A DNA stretch of 64,000 bases from Cephalotus follicularis (taxonomy: Eukaryota > Streptophyta > Magnoliopsida > Oxalidales > Cephalotaceae). The DNA lies in the NCBI GenBank assembly GCA_001972305.1, contig BDDD01001828.1:124001-188000 (forward strand), in the 5' to 3' direction. Positions 47,062 to 59,530 of the stretch are shown here, one piece after another. Position 1 is the first letter of the stretch, and every line of letters starts with the position of its first letter. Below the pieces are notes generated by a model. It was given only the letters and a program-made list of their open reading frames with translations. It was not told the DNA's origin and made no database searches. Both the position numbers and the translations under genes were made by a program.

Positions 47062-48474
47062 GAGTTTGTCACGCCCTAAACCATGGGAGGACCCCACAGC
47101 CCAACACGTGGCATACCGTCCATACAATCCATCAGTACACAATAGCATAATACCAAAACATGCTACAAATTAAAACTTTTAATACAAATTTATACAACGG
47201 AAAACATCCATTCAATACTCGTATAGATAAGGCCAATGTACAAATCAAATCATCACTAATAGTCTGTAGCACTGCCACAAGTTGGCAGGTCAAATACAAC
47301 TAAAAATACATCACTCTTGTACGATCAATCTTATATATTTGAATCACATATAAGGTAGATAGACAAATTATAGAACTGCTATCCGAATCCTGCCCTGGAG
47401 GTTTGATTCGTTACTTCGAAGCATCCTCTGCACTCGGCCCTAGATGTTGTGCCCATTTCGAGAACGGGTCAGCGAAACACAACCATGTAGGTAATACTAT
47501 ATGCAATGAAGTGAACAAATATACAGATATATGCATGGCATGTGAAATGCATGAATGCTAATCGTGGACAATGTTAGTACATCAACCGCCCCTAAGCGGT
47601 GGCATACATAACGATGTCCTAACCATATAATCACACTCCATACATCCCAGGTCTACAGACAATCCATCAATCAATCAATAACCATACAATGTGTACAATC
47701 AATCCATAAGGTCTATCTTCGTTGTCTACACACACACCGTGTTGTAGACGAGCGGAGTCGAGATAACACTGACCATGCCAATAACAATCCAATCGCCAGT
47801 CCCCAAAGGTTCTAGCCCAATTACAATCCAATCACCAGTCCCCGAAGGTTCTAGCCCAATTACAATCAATCATTATTTCAATCAATCATTCACTCAATAT
47901 GGTACCATCTTCCTATAGACCATCTATAATGTGGTGTCTCCCCGAAGGTTCACCCTTAAAGGGATGTTCTAATAGGGCCACCCAATAGATGATAAAAAAT
48001 TTGATCAATAACGATACAATGTGGTCTACACCCCTAACCTTCATGACGGAAATGAAGATTAGGAATGGGTTATCTCTTTGGGTCTCAAGCAATGACAATC
48101 CGTTAACCACAACCATAAATCATTTAAAAGATGGGGACCCAATCATAAATGATCACGTAGGATCCATCCGTCAATCACTATGATAATCAATCAATAATGC
48201 TAGTTCCCGTAGGTCCTAGCTCTCAATTGTGTTCCCGAAGGTCCACCTATAACAATATAATTCACTTTTCGGTCCCTATCGGAGTTTATAAAATTATTTA
48301 TAAAAACCTTGTTGAAAATCTATTGAAGATTGATTTGTAACTCAATTGTGTTTAAAGGGAGGTTACCATAGGTTACATAGCCTTAGGGAGGCTTTCTATG
48401 GATCCCATTTGAGTGTCGCAAGAACTGGGGTTGAAAAGGAGTTGAAACCATTTCATTTTGTACAAAAACAGGGC

Positions 48475-48640
48475 AAAGCGCTGACCCTTTTGTACAAAAC
48501 TTCGACTCTTTGGCAAAAGCGTCGTCGCTTTGCGCCCAACCAACCAAAGCGCTGATGGCAGTTCAAAGTGTCGACAGTTTGGGATCCAATCAAAGCATCG
48601 CAAGTTGCACCAAAGCGCCGACGCTTTGACAAGAGCAGAC
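48475..48640 (-). repeat. AGCGTCGACGCT array, family E
   Basis: Seven decayed copies (for example AAGCGTCGTCGCTTT, AAGCGCCGACGCTTT, AAGTGTCGACAGTTT) spaced 21, 20, 30, 19, 27 and 20 bp by hand count. Confidence 0.82.
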
Positions 48641-48648
48641 ACTGTCCG

Positions 48649-51384
48649 TGTAACACCCCCGATTCGGAACCGGGATCACTCCCGATTCGGAATCGGTGTG
48701 TCACACAAACTGAACTAAAAACATATCAAAGATCTTAAACTTGATCATCATCAATATGTGGTGGTTCTAAAAATATGAAAACATGAATAATCATGAAACA
48801 TAAACATAATCTGAAACATAATCTGAAAACTTTATCATAACCCAAAATGTCATAATCCAAAAATCACAATAGAGTTTAAAATACTGGCCTATACACGACC
48901 ATAACACTAGAAACATAACCAGATCAAGGGAGTAGCTAATTCCACATTGCCAAGTAGAATTGCAGTGTACGGCACTACACATACAATTCCCATATCATAA
49001 CATATCCCAAAACATATAACTAGGATCGATCCATATGCCTCTATCACAAATCCTATCAAAGGATATCCCAGAGAGACGCCGTAAACTAATCACACCGTTA
49101 CGGAAAGTGTCATGCCCCCGTGCCAGGCCCACAACATGCCTATGGTACCCCCATAGGTGGTTATAAAAGCTCAGTATTTCACCATTTCCAAAAACTTGAT
49201 TTCATCAAATCATTTTAAAATACATAGAAAGGTTTCCCAAACATAATCATAAATCGTTCACAAACAATATAGTTCCACATATACTTTCATAATCAAAATG
49301 CAACTCTTTTATTTTCACAATAAAGAGACATTTGCATAGCATAACATAGCGGAATTTATTAAGCCAGAAATATATTCAATCAAATATTAACTGACTTTAT
49401 TTCAAAATCCAAACATGACGGAGTTCATAATCTGAAAAGGAACATATACATAAAACTGAATTTATTTCAAATAAACCAGATGTCCAAAAAGAAATAATTA
49501 TCCGTTCATCTCATTAAAACAAAACAGCTTCAACTCAGATAAAACCAAAATAAGGAATCTGTATTTATTCTCAAAACCGAACTGAATCAGTAAGAGTTTA
49601 TCAAGGAACGAAAAATCCGTACTTTATTCTTTAAAGCAAAGTAACCCTCATTTTAGTAAAAACCAACAAGGGAGGGTGTCGAGGAAAGAGTTATCCGTAC
49701 ATAATCATTAAACAGTAAAATTGACTTTATTCAAATAAAATCGAAGGAAGTATCCAAGAACGACAGAATAATCCGTACATTAATCATAAAAGTGAATCTG
49801 GATTGTTTCAATAAAATCAGATAGCCAAAGAACGATAGAATCCGTACTTCCAAAACGGAAACTAAATTTATTAAAACCCAAACAGAAGATGATAATCCAA
49901 GACGAAGAAATCCGTACTTTATTAACATATTCCAAGTTCATTTTAATAAAACTGATAGATAAACCAAGGAAAGGGAATCCATACCAAATACAGAATCTGA
50001 AATTATTTCAAATAAAATCATAAGGATAGCCAAGAAAGAAGGACATCCGTACTTTAATCATAAAGGTCAAACGGGACAGTTCCAATAAAATCAGATAACC
50101 AAAGAGCAGAAAATCCATACCTCATGCAATCACCAAAACAACCTGAAGAATATAAATCGAGACTTCTCTAAATCGCTCCTCGGTTGTTGCAAATATCTAA
50201 CAGAAATAAAATTGTTCTCATAAGGACTTGAAATAAAATCAGACCTCGACTCATCGGTCATTATACACTGATCATAACCATATAAGATATCAATAGGTTT
50301 AATACATCCAATTCGCAGAAGTCTCATCTAAACATATTTTCGAATTCGCTAAGATAAGTCCAATTTGTCCAATTCATCCAATTTCGAATCATAATACTAC
50401 TTCAGCTCATAATATCGTAAAAAGATTACAGAAATACATAATTCAACCGAAAATAGAATTTAACGGAGTAGGGTTCAGAGTTTACCGAAAGCAGTCGAAA
50501 CAGATAACAGAGCCATAATCACAACGCGGAACCAGAGCGGATCACACCTATGCGGAGAACGGAGTCAGAAACTATCCAAAAACATGTCGCCGGAGACTGC
50601 CGCGCGTGGGCTCACGCGCTGCCGCTGGCCAGCACGTGACTGTCACGCATCGCCGGTAAGTCACTGAAAAGGGCCGATCTGGAGCGTTTGAAGCCGGGGA
50701 TCACATATCCAGGGCACGTTTGCCACAAAACCGCCGTATTTTGCCGGAATAGACGCCTTTGACCGCGGCTAGACTTTGCGCCGATCTACTTTTTCGGCGT
50801 CGCCAAGGGTCGGGGCTGGTTGGATTCGCTTCCTCTCGACGCCAGGATGCCGAATATGACCTTGTCTTGTCGTGGCGATCACCAGAGACGGAGCTATAGA
50901 GTTCGACAGTGGCGGGGAGAGAAGACGTTGCGTACGCCGATGGAGCGGTTGGCCGGTGTAGGGGTTGGGTCTGGTGGACTCAGGAGATCGTGGGGGTTCG
51001 ACCGGTGCCTTTGCAGACGCCATATCAGCACCGACGCCGACGGCAGACACTGAGTGGGGAGAGAGAACGGGAGAGAGGGTGGCGGGAGAGAAAAGGACAG
51101 AGAGAGAGAGAAAATAGATTTTTTTTTGTAAAATAGGGTTTTTGAATATTTTTTTTTTAAATGCTGAAAATGGGTTTTAACAAATAAATAAAAAGCCAAG
51201 ATTGTTTTATTTATTCATGGACTTAATAACAAAACCCACTAGGCTAAGGCCAAAACCCGCTTAGCCTAGCCAAAAGCAAACCAAATCGAAAAATGGGCAG
51301 TCCACAAACTGAAAAAAAATCGGCAGGCCACACAAAACAAATCGAAAAGCTCGAAAATTCTATACAGAAAAACGGGATATTACA
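48649..51384 (-). mobile_element. Solo LTR, family A' (2,736 bp), TSD GTCCG/GTCTG
   Basis: It is flanked by GTCCG (48644-48648) and GTCTG (51385-51389). On the minus strand it starts TGTAATATCCCG and ends ATCGGGGGTGTTACA. It shares family A phrases (GGAATTAGC, CATAGGCATGTTGTGG) but has a GC-rich leader with GAGAGAGA (50580-51110) and no clear GTCGAC array. The region 49560-50130 is built from degenerate about 75-85 bp repeats around GTACGGAT. Confidence 0.88.
49560..50130 (-). repeat. Degenerate 75-85 bp repeats with GTACGGAT, family A'
   Basis: On the plus strand the phrase (A)AATAAAATCAGATAGCCAA(A)GAACGA...ATCCGTAC recurs at about 49600, 49680, 49740, 49820, 49900, 49950, 50020 and 50090. 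Related single or double units occur in all family A LTRs (for example 12200-12310 and 17000-17110). Confidence 0.7.
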
Positions 51385-52133
51385 GTCTGATTGTTGTTTT
51401 TTACTTTCAAAATCCATTTCAAATTAATTTAAATAGTTTAAACCATGATCCAAGGGAGCTATAAGCTCCAATGGTCAATTACCACTTAAAACCATCTTTA
51501 AACCATTGCAATCCACTTCCATTAGCCACAAATCGAGAAAGGAAGGAGATTGGGTCAGAAATCCTGAAACTCACTAATCTCTCTCAAATTTCCATTTCGA
51601 TCATTTTCAATCTCTATCAATCACCCTAACTCATTCATCTAGCCCTGATCTATCAGTCCATAATAGTATATCTCTAAATATCATCAATATGCATGAGTTC
51701 AAAGCATATATGTAGAACCTACCTTGATAACTGTCGAGCTACAAATCTGGAAGGATTGGCTGTTGAATCCTTGATCTGATCATTCCTTCAAGTTCTACCC
51801 TCTGCCACGAATCCAACGGCTCCTTCCTTGCTCAAATCCGAGCTCTCTCTCTCTAACTCCCTTTCTCACTATCTCTCTAAAATATGAAAGGAGAATAGAA
51901 TGAGAAGAAAATAAAGTCACTTGCCAATATATAGGCTCTCTGGGCAGAAAACTCATAAACTCACCATAGGTTCTATTGAACCCCTATAACCCATAAACAT
52001 CCATGAAAGTGAAAAATACTATAATATAATATAACACAAAGCCATCCATGAATATAATATTGTACAATACTATACATATATACAATCAACTACAATCCGA
52101 TATAAACACTTACAAACTGGGGCTTACAGAATT

Positions 52134-52223
52134 CCCCGATCGAAGAAACGATTTGCATATCGGCGTTTCAGAATTGGATGTGTCAGAGTTTCTTGAAGTG
52201 GCGAACGATTTCTTAGGAGCCAT
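52134..52223 (-). pseudogene. N-terminus of the second SIRE-type third ORF
   Basis: On the minus strand the ATG at 52223 opens MAPKKSFATSRNSDTSNSE, a basic then serine-rich start like that of the copy at 23610. It runs into the insertion point of solo LTR E (52133). The body resumes at 47061, but not in the same frame. Confidence 0.55.
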
Positions 52224-52550
52224 TTGTGTTGATTTGGGAGAGAGAGACTGAAATTGTGAGTTTTGGTCGACTAGATGGAATTTTGTGATGAGAAATTCAA
52301 ATTTTGATTGTTTTTAGTGAAAAACTTGTGAGATGAAGGTGTTTATGGAAGGAGATATATTTTGAGGGTCAATTTTGTGTTAATAGGTTTAGAAATCCCT
52401 ATTTTAGATTGAGAGAGATTAGGGTTTCGTAGAGAGAGAGAGAGAGAGATTTAAACTGGGGAGAAAACCAAGTTTTGTACTTATAGGCCCGATATTAGTC
52501 ACTAATTTCTGAATTGCTCAATTAATGCCAACTTTTTAGTGGACTAATTA
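52224..52550 (-). mobile_element. Second SIRE-type element, leader of the third ORF
   Basis: Noncoding sequence upstream of the ORF start, with a GAGAGAGA tract (52430-52448) and one GGTCGACTAG. It is cut at 52550 by solo LTR F and continues at 63826. Confidence 0.6.
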
Positions 52551-53282
52551 TGTGAGACCTAGATATTTTATATGTATAGATTGTCATGTATTTTTCTTGT
52601 ATTTATATGGTATTGTACAATATTGTACTGATGGATGGCATGGAATGTATAGTATGTATACTATTTTTCACTTTTATGCTTGTTTATGGGTAGGGGAGGT
52701 TCTGTAGAACCTGCTCGCTGTTTCTGAGATTTTCGCCTAAGGGAGCCTATTCCTATATATAGGCGGTTCAGTTCATTATCAATTAACTTCTCATTCCCTT
52801 ATAGAGATAGAGAGAGTGAGATAGAGAGAGTGAGTTAGAGAGAGTGTGGGAGAAATCAAGCAAACAAGCAGCCGTTGGAATCGTGGTAGCATATAGAACC
52901 TGAAGGGAGAAGCATAATATGGATTCAAGCAACCTATTCTCCGTTCTCAACTAATTAAAGTAGGTTATACTTATGCGCTGATCTCCTTATATGGATGGAT
53001 TTGTAGGGTTTTAGGGTTATGGATAGTTGCATATATGCTAGATGGATTGACTAGGGTAATTGATATAGTTCAAAACAGATTAATAGGGAGATCTGAGCGA
53101 AATCGAGGATTTGGAGCTTTTTTCCCAATTCCCATTTTCTCCCAATCTAAGGGTTATGGACATGGTTTTAAAGGGTTTTAAATATGTTTTTAAGTTTCTT
53201 TTGATGGTGGGAGCTTGTGGCTTCCTTTTATTTGAATTAAAAACAATTTATATGGATTTTGAGGGATTTTTGGGCAATTTTT

Positions 53283-53615
53283 ACAGTTGACAGCATCCCA
53301 GGGCATCAACGTGTTCTTTGTGCACGTTGACGTGTTCCTGAGTTCCCAGGGCATCGACGCTTTTGACTTAAGTGTCAACACCTAGGTGCCTTTGCGTTGG
53401 TGCACCATTTTGTGCATCACATTAACGCTATGACGGAAGGGGACATAAGTGTCGACGCCTTCGGTAAGCATTGACGCCTTATGTGTTGCCAGGAGTTGAT
53501 GCTTAGCGCATGCATCGATGCTCAAAGCCTAGAGCATTAAGCGTCGATGCCTAGTGCAAAGTGTCAACGTTTAGATTTTACAAGTCGATGCCTAAACTTT
53601 ATGCTTCAACGCCTA
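53283..53615 (+). repeat. GCGTCGACGC array, family F
   Basis: About 14 copies in 330 bp, for example ATCAACGTG, GTTGACGTG, ATCGACGCT, GTGTCGACGCC and GCGTCGATGCC. The first spacings are 21, 27 and 21 bp. Most cores have lost a CG to TG or CA. Confidence 0.85.
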
Positions 53616-54163
53616 AAGCCCCTATCTAGTTTAGCCAAATTTTACGGTTTTGAACCCAAATGATCTTATCTCCAAATGGATTCCATAGGAAGCCTCCCTA
53701 AGGCCTTGTAGCCTATGGGAATCCTAATTTTAGCACTTTTAAGCTATAAATCAATATTTCAAGGAAGTTTTATAAAGAAAAAGGGGTTTTTATACAATGG
53801 TTTTCAATAAATGGTTAGGACAGCTCAATTGGGATATCTGGACATGGATATCCTAGTTATACTTCCTCTCCATTGTTTTCAACTCCAATAGGGACCAATA
53901 AAAAGGGAAATGGTTTATTGAAAAAGGGTTATGGTTATGAAAATGGTTTTTAATGGTTTTTACGGATGGATCCTATGTGATCCTTTATGGCAGGTCCCTA
54001 TCTTTTAAATGAAATATGGTTATGGTTTAAGGGTATGGTACGACTATGGTTGTTGATTGTTATGGTTACGACCTTACGGGATAACCCATTCGTAATCTTT
54101 ATTTCCATCATGAAGCATTATGGATGTAGGCCACATTTTAAGGATATCAAGTGGATCGTGTAG

Positions 54164-54520
54164 GACTCCTTCGGATTGATCGCAGGTCTCCTCAGGGGCT
54201 AGTACCTTCGGGACTAATAATATTTAGGGTAGACCTTGCTGAGTTCTTCGGATTGATAACAGGTCCTCTCAGGGGCTAGTCCCTTCGGGACTAGTATTAT
54301 TTAGGGTAGACCTTGCTGACTCCGTCGGATTGATCGTAGGTCCCCTCAGGGGCTAGTACCTTCGGGACTAGTATTATTTAGGGTAGACTTTGTTGACTCC
54401 TTTGGATTGATCGCAGGTCCCCTTAAGGCCTAGTACCTTTGGGACTAGTATTATTTAGGGTAGACCTTGCTGACTCCTTTGGATTGATCGCAGGTCCCCT
54501 TAGGGGCTAGAACATTCGGG
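54164..54520 (+). repeat. 77-bp tandem repeat, about 4.6 copies
   Basis: Unit starts at 54164, 54241, 54318, 54395 and 54472 are exactly 77 bp apart. Each unit has GGATTGATCGCAGGTC, GGGGCTAGTACCTTCGGGAC and TATTTAGGGTAGAC. The last copy is partial. Confidence 0.95.
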
Positions 54521-55450
54521 TGTAAGCATCAGGGCATGGTTATGTGGCCAGTGTTATCCTATGCTCCACTGGATATGGCACGGAGAGTGTATGGACAGTG
54601 GAGATAATATCTCAGGCAGAAGATGCATAGAAGTACTTGACCCTATGGATTGATTGTTCCCATTGTATGGTTATGGATGGTTTTATGGAGTGTTTGCATG
54701 CCTATGGCCTTTGATGTGACTTTTAGGACTAGCGAAGTACACCACTGCTTAGGGACGGTTGGTGTACTGGAGCGGTCCGCACTTGGCATTCATGCATATG
54801 ACATGCCATGCATACATGATTATACTATTGCATGTATAACATACTATTCTGCTGTTGAATTTCATGGCACATCATATTATCTATTGCATATCATTGCATC
54901 GCATATTGTATTACCTACTCAACCAGTGGTCGCTGACCCATTCTCATAATGGGTCAAGCTCAGGTACATGTGAAGCTCCGAGATGATGGACGAGATGGAT
55001 GTCAGCGCGGGATTCTAGCTGCAGTAGTTCCCGATCTCTACCTTATGTATATGGATTAGGAATCTATAAGAGACATATTATTTTAGCTATTAGCCTGCCG
55101 GTTTGTGGTAGCGTATGAGATATTTGTATAGTATGATGTGTATATGTAACACCCCCAGACGGCGGGAGTCGTCACGGGTCATAATACAGAACCTAACATA
55201 ACCTAGCATAACTTAATTGAACAAAAACATAACTTTATTAGCTAAAAATGTGGCGGTCAAAAAATAACATATATGGATAACATACTGAAAACTTATCATA
55301 AACTGAAAACTTAACATATTCCAAGGGTCAATTATTAAAAACATACACCAAAAGTAACTTATTGTTCAAGACCAATCCTAACAGAAAAAATATAGGGATC
55401 ATACTCCTAGATGGTCCCGGACATAAGGTGATCATCTCTCAATCACACTT

Positions 55451-55649
55451 ATTTTTTTTTTATGGGGGGAGGGGAGGAGGACTCATCCAAGGGGGGAAAT
55501 GAGGATTAAATCCCTTGGATGAGGGGAGGGGGGACCCATCCAATGGGGGAAAGGGGGATTAAATCCCTTGGATGGAGGTGTGGGGGTTTGAACCTTGGTC
55601 TACACCAAGGCAAACCACACCTCTAACCATTAGGTTAGAGGTGCTTGCA
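55451..55649 (-). mobile_element. tRNA-derived SINE, about 200 bp, 13-bp TSD
   Basis: It is flanked by CTCAATCACACTT at 55438-55450 and 55650-55662, and other family A LTRs lack this insertion. On the minus strand it starts GTGCAAGCACCTCTAACC, has an A-box-like TAACCTAATGGTTAGAG, a clear B box GGTTCAAACCC, a body with two copies of ATCCAAGGGATTTAATCC, and a short A-rich tail (T run at 55452-55461). A long TSD, Pol III boxes and an A tail define a SINE. Confidence 0.88.
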
Positions 55650-56760
55650 CTCAATCACACTTTCCCCCGTTGCTCCTGATAACCTGCCGCAAGGAAACAA
55701 AAACGCGGCTGAGCAAACCTCAGTATAGATATAGAATGTAAAAGCAATAAATGATAATTTAAAAGCAGTAAGATTTCAAAAGTTATCTTGAAATAGAAAT
55801 CTTACACAATAAATCAGTTTAAACATTCTTTAAAGCCAAATCCATAACTTCCGAAACATACACGAAACATTTCAAAAACATAAGTTTCATAACATCATAC
55901 TGAGCCACATAACATATAACATTTCACAACACAAATTTTGGCAAGGGAGGCGCTAATTCCACATGCCCATTAGAATTGAAGTGTACGACACTACACAAGT
56001 CAATTCTCATATCATATAATATCATATCACATATCGCATAACTCATCACGTATGTCATATACTAGAATCGATTCATACGCATCTATCATACATAACGGAT
56101 CCATAAATCCACCTCATGGGATTTATTCATAACATAAAGAGACTCCGTAGACTAATCACACCGCTACGGATGTCACACCCCGCCTTTCAGTTCCATTGTA
56201 GACAAGCATATATGGTGATATCAGAAATAAATATAATCCAGCATTCTCAATCAACAATTCAAAGATATAAGCGAAAGCATTCATATCTGGATTATAAAAT
56301 AAAAGTCATCCGCACGCAGCCCATACTACGTGCAAGTACAATCCAACAATATCCTTATACATAAGGAAAGTACAACAATAACAACAACGAAGTGCGAATC
56401 ATTCATTACAAATTCAATACATCATAAAAACATAACAACCTTAAGCAGAATAGAAGCTCTCCAAGTTTCAGCAACACTTCCCGTACGTCTTCGCTTAATC
56501 TGAAATTGTAGGGGTTAGCTGTTGTCCTCACTTGGCTAAGTAGGAAGATAATGCATGATAAGGAATATAAAAAAGCAACATGTATGACATTTTATATTGA
56601 AATTAACATAATTAAGTATTCCAATATATAAGCAACCATGCCAAGTGGCCATAGACAATACAATGCAAGAATACCGCACAAAGATACAATCAATCAGTAC
56701 AGTGATTTGGGTGTCACATGTTGCTAACTCCTAGCACCAACTGTGCACCACCTATCTATC

Positions 56761-59530
56761 TGTAATACCCTGTTCGTTCGTAAATATATTTTACGGATTT
56801 TATGTGTGTTTTTTGGGCTTTTATTTGTGTTTAATTTTAAAAGTTCGGTTGCCCTGTGTTTTAGGCTTATGTGATTTGGGCTGACTGATACCGGTCCGAA
56901 TATTTGGGTATGATATGCTATGTTGTGTTTTGGGTTTTATTTCAATTAAGCAAATTTTATTTTATTAAAACAATTTTTCTTATTTTAAAAATCCTTTTAT
57001 TTCATTATTTTAAATTTATTTTCTTTTTTCCTTTTCTTTTTCTTTTTCTTATTCTTTTTCTTCCTATTTTCTTCTCCTCTTTCCTTTTCTCCTTCTTCCT
57101 CACCCGAAGTCACTCCTCCCTCTTTACTTCCACACGTTTGTAATCTCCTTTTCCATTCTAATTCCCCACAAATCCTCTCCTTTTCCTTATGTGGGCAGAT
57201 TTGGTCTCACTTTTTCCTTTTTGTTGTACCATTGCCATTCTATAATTGTCTCCTTCTTTTTCTGCCTTGTGCCATAGCCGAATTCTGCCTGTTAAAGTGT
57301 GATATTCTGCTGTGGATTCGTTCTTCAAAGTTGAAGAGGTAATCTTAATCCTTTTTGTTGTTACTTTGAGTTGAATTCGTTTGGTTGGCTAAAGTTTCTC
57401 CTTGTTTTGGTTTTCTCTTGGTTTTGTCTCTTTGTCCTCTGTTTTTGTTCACAGCCGGGTAACAATTGTTATTGCTGTGTTTTCTGTGTCCTTAACATCA
57501 TTACAGGTTAGTTAATTCATCTCCTCTAATGATAGTTTTGTTTCAATGCCATACTTTGAGTTTTTATGCTCTTGGTGTCTTTGGTTTCAATTCCCATATC
57601 TAAATGTGTTGTCATTGTGTTAATATGATTGTCAACACGTTTTATGCACATATATATGTCACAAACTGGGTTTATAACATCTATAACTAATAAAAGATAG
57701 AATCTGGACATAAATATGCATTGCCTTCTTGTTTCCCTTTTGTAAGTTAACCCACTGTCAGGTTGTTTTCTTGTCAAATATGTGTTTTTATGTCACCTAC
57801 AACTCATATATGATCATATGTTTATGTCCATATGTCTCTAGTTTAATGTAGAAACCATTTGAACCATTTTCAGTAGTGAATTGTTGAATTTCCAACTGTT
57901 CTGTCGCCCAGAATAGTCGGCTGTCTCTGTGGACAGTCGGCTGGAATGGATGAGTAGCCGACTGCCATATGAATACAGTCGACTGCCTTCGGTTGAGTAG
58001 TCGACTGGAGGCATGAACACAGTCGACTGCCTGCACTTTAGTTTGAGTAGTCGACTGGACATTATGAATAGTCGACTGTCTTGCTTCCCCAGTCGACTGG
58101 TGCCCTGTATTAGTCAACTGTTTTGCCCAAAAATGTACTGTTTTCAACTGTTTTGATCCGTTTGATCCTCGAATCGATCCGAGTCTTCACCAAACACTGT
58201 TATGAGTCTGTTTAATACTTCTGATGTGTTTTAGACTCTTATACATATGATTTTGAATGTCTTCTTAAATTGATTGTGATTCAAGTGAAGTTTGGTTTAA
58301 GTCATCTATTCGTAAGTACTTTGTGAGCGCATAAGGTACGGATTTTCTGTTCCTTGGCTATCTAATATTCTAACTGAAAATAGTTTTACTAAGCATCTTC
58401 GTTTATGAAATTGAGAATGTTTTATGACTTTGACATGTTTCACAATTAAAGTTGGTTTGATATTTGAATGATTCCGACTTTATCCAAACGATATGAAATG
58501 ATACGATATGTTATGATACGATATGTTATGATACCGTTGTGAGCAGTTTTCTGAATATGTTGTGTGGAAACATATTTTATATGATTTTGAATTGATTTTG
58601 ATAAATCAATATTTTGAAATAAATACTGAGTATTGTACCCACCTATGGGGCGTATCCATAGGCACGTCGTAGGCCTGGCACAGGGACGTGACACTTCCGT
58701 AGCGGTGTGATTAGACTACGGCGTCTCTGAGTGTATGAACGAATCCCATGAGGTGGATTTGTGAATCTGCTATGTATGATAGAGGCGTATGAATCGATTC
58801 TAGTTTATGTGATTTGAGGTGAATGATCAATTATGTGATCCGAGGTGTGATCGGATATGTATATGTGAGAATTGACTTGTGTAGTGCCGTACACTTCAAT
58901 TCTAGTGGGCATGTGGAATTAGCGCCTCCCTTGCCAAATTTATTATATGTGATATGTATGTGACTCGGTAATGATTTGTGATTTAAGATCTGTGAATCGA
59001 AAATAATGTTTTGAAATGTTCCGTAATTGTTTCGAAAGATATGCAATTGTTATTTGAATATGATTAAACTGTTTTAACTGTTTAAGATTTATGTTACGAA
59101 GTTTATTGAAATATTACTGTTTCTAAATTATCGTTCACTGTTTTATTTCCCTTATCCGTACTGAGGTTTGCTCAGCCGTGTTTTTGTTTCCATGCGGCAG
59201 GTTTACAAGAGCAGCGGGGAAAAGTGTGATGAGTGATGACCACCTTTTGTGTTAGGATCCCTAGGAGTGTGATCCTTTATTTTATGTTTAGTGGTCAAAC
59301 TATGAAACTTATGTTTTATGTTTTTAAATTTGGAACTAGATTATGCTTTGAGTTTTCCGCAACTGCTTAATATGATTAATTCTTAAGCTTTAATGTTATG
59401 ATAAGACTGCCACGTTTTTGGCTGTTTTTGGTTAATAAATAAATGTTATGATCAGATAAGATATGTTATGTTAAGTAATGTTATGTATGATATGACCCTG
59501 TGACAACTCCCGCCGTCCGGGGGTGTTACA
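56761..59530 (+). mobile_element. Solo LTR, family A, plus strand (2,770 bp), TSD CTATC
   Basis: It is flanked by CTATC at 56756-56760 and 59531-59535. It starts TGTAATACCCTGTTCG and ends CCGTCCGGGGGTGTTACA. The CT-rich leader lies at about 57000-57190, the GTCGAC array at 57900-58125, and the TTTGCTCAGCC motif at about 59167. It is the innermost element of the five-level nest and the best preserved family A LTR in the window. Confidence 0.95.
57900..58125 (+). repeat. CAGTCGACTG phased array, family A inner copy
   Basis: Ten cores with spacings 20, 21, 21, 22, 22, 28, 21, 21 and 21 bp. Most cores are intact GTCGAC. The left border is TTCTGTCGCCCAGAA. Confidence 0.93.

Larger units (their letters stand above)
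47067..52128 (-). mobile_element. Solo LTR, family E (about 2.3 kb), interrupted by A'; TSD GAGTT/GAATT
   Basis: It is flanked by GAGTT (47062-47066) and GAATT (52129-52133), one transition apart. On the minus strand it starts TGTAAGCCCCAG and ends GGTTTAGGGCGTGACA. It carries AAG-GTAGGTT at about 51720, a GAGAGAG leader region (about 51850), and an AGCGTCGACGCT array (48475-48640). A' sits inside at 48649-51384. The 47500-48300 part is noncoding with a repeated phrase (CCAGTCCCCAAAGGTTCTAG, at 47797 and 47837). Confidence 0.85.

Noticed and set aside
55610..55649. A tRNA gene
   Set aside because: Only A- and B-box-like parts are present, with no cloverleaf; the tail and 13-bp duplication show a SINE.
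57900..58125. Short palindromic repeats with about 11-bp unique spacers resemble a CRISPR array
   Set aside because: The repeat is only about 10 bp and imperfect, spacers are far shorter than CRISPR spacers and align between LTR copies, and the setting is a plant retrotransposon without cas genes.
57797..58147. 116-codon minus-strand ORF with periodic QST/SRL residues through the palindrome array
   Set aside because: The periodicity comes from the 21-bp DNA spacing. Spacings of 20, 22 and 28 bp break the frame in other copies, and there is no domain.
55145..59530. A DNA transposon with about 1-kb terminal inverted repeats
   Set aside because: The inverted arms belong to two separate solo LTRs of family A in opposite orientation, each with its own 5-bp TSD (GTATA and CTATC).
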